Positions 62,101-64,000 of a stretch of 64,000 bases of DNA are shown here, piece by piece. The notes beneath the pieces were generated by a model that searched no databases, had not been told where the DNA came from, and saw nothing but the letters and a program-made list of their open reading frames with translations. Position 1 is the stretch's first letter. Every line of letters starts with the position of its first letter. The position numbers were made by a program, and so were the translations under genes. This stretch comes from Rotaria socialis (taxonomy: Eukaryota > Rotifera > Eurotatoria > Philodinida > Philodinidae), in assembly GCA_905331475.1 (NCBI GenBank), contig CAJNYU010000030.1, positions 124,001 to 188,000 on the forward strand, in the 5' to 3' direction.

Positions 62101-63273
62101 TTCATTGTTTAAAAAAATGCTTCTACAAACACGTTCGCAACAATTAAAAGATTATGAAAAACAAGAGCGTGCATTAGATGCATTGAAAAAACAAGGTCAT
62201 TCATCAAAACAAGCATCAGCAAAAGTTGGTAAACGTGAAGAACAAAAATCAAAAGACAAAGCTCGCGGACGAAAACAAGAAACCAATGATGAGGAAGTAG
62301 TCAATAAAAAAGAGCTATTACAAAAGCCAAGAGAATATCAAGTTCGATTTCGTTTTCCATCGCCACCTCCATTGAATCCACCAGTATTAGGTTCATTTGA
62401 TGTTTCATTTGGTTATGAAAATCGTGAGACACTTTTTGAAAAACTCAATTTTGGCATTGATATGGCTAGTCGAATTGCAATTGTTGGACCAAATGGTGTT
62501 GGTATGTAGATCAAGAGTTTTATTTTCATGCTAACATAAAAATCTTAGAAGATAGATCGTATGTATTTAGAATTCGTAAAGATTTTAAATAGTAATGATG
62601 ATTGTGTAAGACTGAAGATCATTATGAAAATATTTACTGAAGAAAAAATTTTAACAAAATGAATATATTTATTTATTTATTTTTGCTTATTTGTTTAGGT
62701 AAAAGTACATTTTTAAAATTACTAATGGGTGTGATAGAACCGACTCGTGGTGAAATTCGCCGAAATCATCGTCTTCGTATTGGTCGTTTTGATCAACATG
62801 CCGGTGAACAATTCGATTTAGAATTAACAGCTATTGAACATTTAAGACGATCATTTAATATGCCCGAACAAGATACAAGAAAATCGCTTGGAAGTGTTGG
62901 TTTACCTGGTCGTGCTCATCCTATAAAAATGAAAGATTTATCTGGTGGGCAAAAAGCTCGTGTTGCACTTTCAGATTTAATAGCACGTCAACCTGATGTA
63001 TTGATTCTTGATGAACCTACGAATAATCTCGATATTGAATCAATCGATGCATTAGCAGAGGCAATTAATGAATACAAAGGTGGTGTCATCATTGTTTCGC
63101 ACGACGAAAGACTGATACGTGAAACAAACTGTCAACTGTGGGTTATTGAACACAAACAAATCAATGAAATCGACGGAGATTTTGATGATTATAGAAAAGA
63201 ATTACTGGACTCATTAGGCGAAGCTATGATTCATAATCCAAGTGCAGCAGCAGCTGCAGCTACTACTATTTAA
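59153..63273 (+). CDS. ABCF1: ABC protein of subfamily F (ABCF1-like), ribosome-associated ATPase
   Basis: Eight exons: 59153-59507, 59578-59679, 59736-59981, 60342-60449, 60509-60601, 60667-60897, 61104-62501 and 62699-63273; 1035 aa (human ABCF1 845). Residues 1 to about 480 are a charged Lys/Asp/Glu/Gln-rich region, as in ABCF1, which binds eIF2 and ribosomes in other animals. NBD1: Walker [10 protein letters not shown] near residue 511, signature [15 protein letters not shown] near 630, Walker [12 protein letters not shown] near 654. NBD2: Walker A GPNGVGKST split by the last intron (near 841), signature [12 protein letters not shown] near 926, [13 protein letters not shown] near 948. There are no membrane segments, so it is not a transporter. 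All seven introns are phase 1. Exon 6 contains four copies of an 8-residue repeat (EEPQQTTV). The last residues are an Ala-rich tail. Confidence 0.95.
60777..60890. repeat. 24-bp coding tandem repeat in ABCF1 exon 6
   Basis: About four and a half units encoding EEPQQTTV, differing at only a few bases (the last reads EEPQLTTV), so probably a recent expansion in the disordered N-terminal region. Confidence 0.85.
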
Positions 63274-63344
63274 GTTTTTCTGTGTTTCTGTTGAATGGTT
63301 ATACGTTTATGAGGCAGAAGCAAATCTATTTTCACTTTTTGCTA

Positions 63345-63350
63345 AATAAA
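63345..63350 (+). other. Candidate poly(A) signal of ABCF1
   Basis: AATAAA about 72 bases after the ABCF1 stop codon; positional support only. Confidence 0.55.
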
Positions 63351-64000
63351 CATATGGTGCAGTTATCAAGTATTTATGTCAACTTTTATTTCTTACGGAG
63401 CAAATCCGTCAATGATGAAGACGTAAAAAAGTTGTGAATACAGTTTCACAGTAAATCATTTACAATTATTATCTTTTCTACTTACGGATTGCAGAAAGTC
63501 TGATATTTCAACTCGAAATTTAGATTCGATACAAACATCAATTGAAGTAACACAATGTTCTGGTCTTCTGAATTGTTGCTCCTACCTTGCATATAAGAAC
63601 ATGAAGTATGCCAGTGAATAGGAGTGCTATAAAAATCACGCCCTGGCATCACAAATTTATGTGTCAGGATAAGAAGTATTCGAAATATATTCTTATCGAA
63701 GTCTATCTCTGTGAGCTAGAATTAGTTTGCAGAAAATTTTTAGGATTCATGCCCTCGCCGAAAAGGCTACGGTTTCATAAAAACGTCAATTCAGATCTTG
63801 AAGCTCTTTTTTTTCGAAGATAACGTTCTCATTTGACAAGCATATCTATGTCGATGTCTATTAGTTCTGATCAATAATTATTATTTTTAATTGAATGAAA
63901 TTCATTCGTGAATGAGATTTAACGGTATTCTCATGTTACAATTCTGCAGCTCATACAGATATCGTAGCTCTAGAAGAGTCAATAACAAGACCTACGATTA
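63351..64000. other. 3' flank of ABCF1
   Basis: A+T-rich sequence to the window end. The short frame at 63608-63823 has no recognisable content. No other feature seen. Confidence 0.4.

Noticed and set aside
1..64000. CRISPR arrays, operons, ribosomal RNA
   Set aside because: None seen; the spliced animal genes exclude a prokaryotic reading of the window.

Overview
This window is eukaryotic, A+T-rich (roughly 70% by eye) and carries animal genes: a full Slit axon-guidance ligand, a Golgi pH regulator (GPR89), an ABCF1-type ABC protein, rhodopsin-class GPCRs, ankyrin/armadillo proteins and a CBM14-like secreted protein. Introns are mostly 50-70 nt with GT-AG ends. I infer a bdelloid rotifer (Rotaria- or Adineta-like) from four things: the short introns; Hedgehog-type Hint modules on non-Hedgehog secreted proteins; decayed GPCRs that resemble the large bdelloid receptor family as I remember it; and an intronless flavin oxidoreductase of possibly foreign origin. 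No sequence search was possible, so the organism is an inference.

Layout: 1-7.4 kb, two divergent head-to-head ankyrin+armadillo genes (ANKAR-like), the left one cut by the window edge. 8.7-10.2 kb, a peptide-receptor-like GPCR on the minus strand. 10.2-16.6 kb, no gene seen. 16.6-19.6 kb, an 11-exon secreted protein with a duplicated unknown domain, a Thr-rich stalk and a chitin-binding-like C-terminus. 19.9-21.3 kb, a convergent single-exon Old Yellow Enzyme-family oxidoreductase. 22.6-28 kb, decayed GPCR fragments and repeat relics. 28.5-29.6 kb, a four-helix membrane protein. 33.7-36.4 kb, GPR89 in 11 exons. 37.3-40.9 kb, a tandem pair of secreted Cys-rich/Hint genes. 44.7-56.7 kb, Slit in 32 exons on the minus strand, with a hAT-like foldback element in one intron. 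59.1-63.3 kb, ABCF1 in 8 exons.

The exon chains were assembled by hand from splice signals, reading phase and family similarity. For every complete gene the summed coding length is a multiple of three: Slit 1496 aa, ABCF1 1035 aa, GPR89 475 aa, GPCR 470 aa, lectin-like protein 723 aa, tetraspan protein 343 aa, ANKAR-like 2 either 828 or 842 aa, Hint proteins about 302 aa.

The genes do not form one pathway. The most unusual locus is the Hint pair: two secreted proteins with strongly diverged N-terminal Cys-rich domains but almost identical self-processing Hint modules, including an identical 54-nt intron. This points to recent gene conversion confined to the autoprocessing half. The second copy is interrupted by an assembly gap flanked by a false 122-bp duplication.
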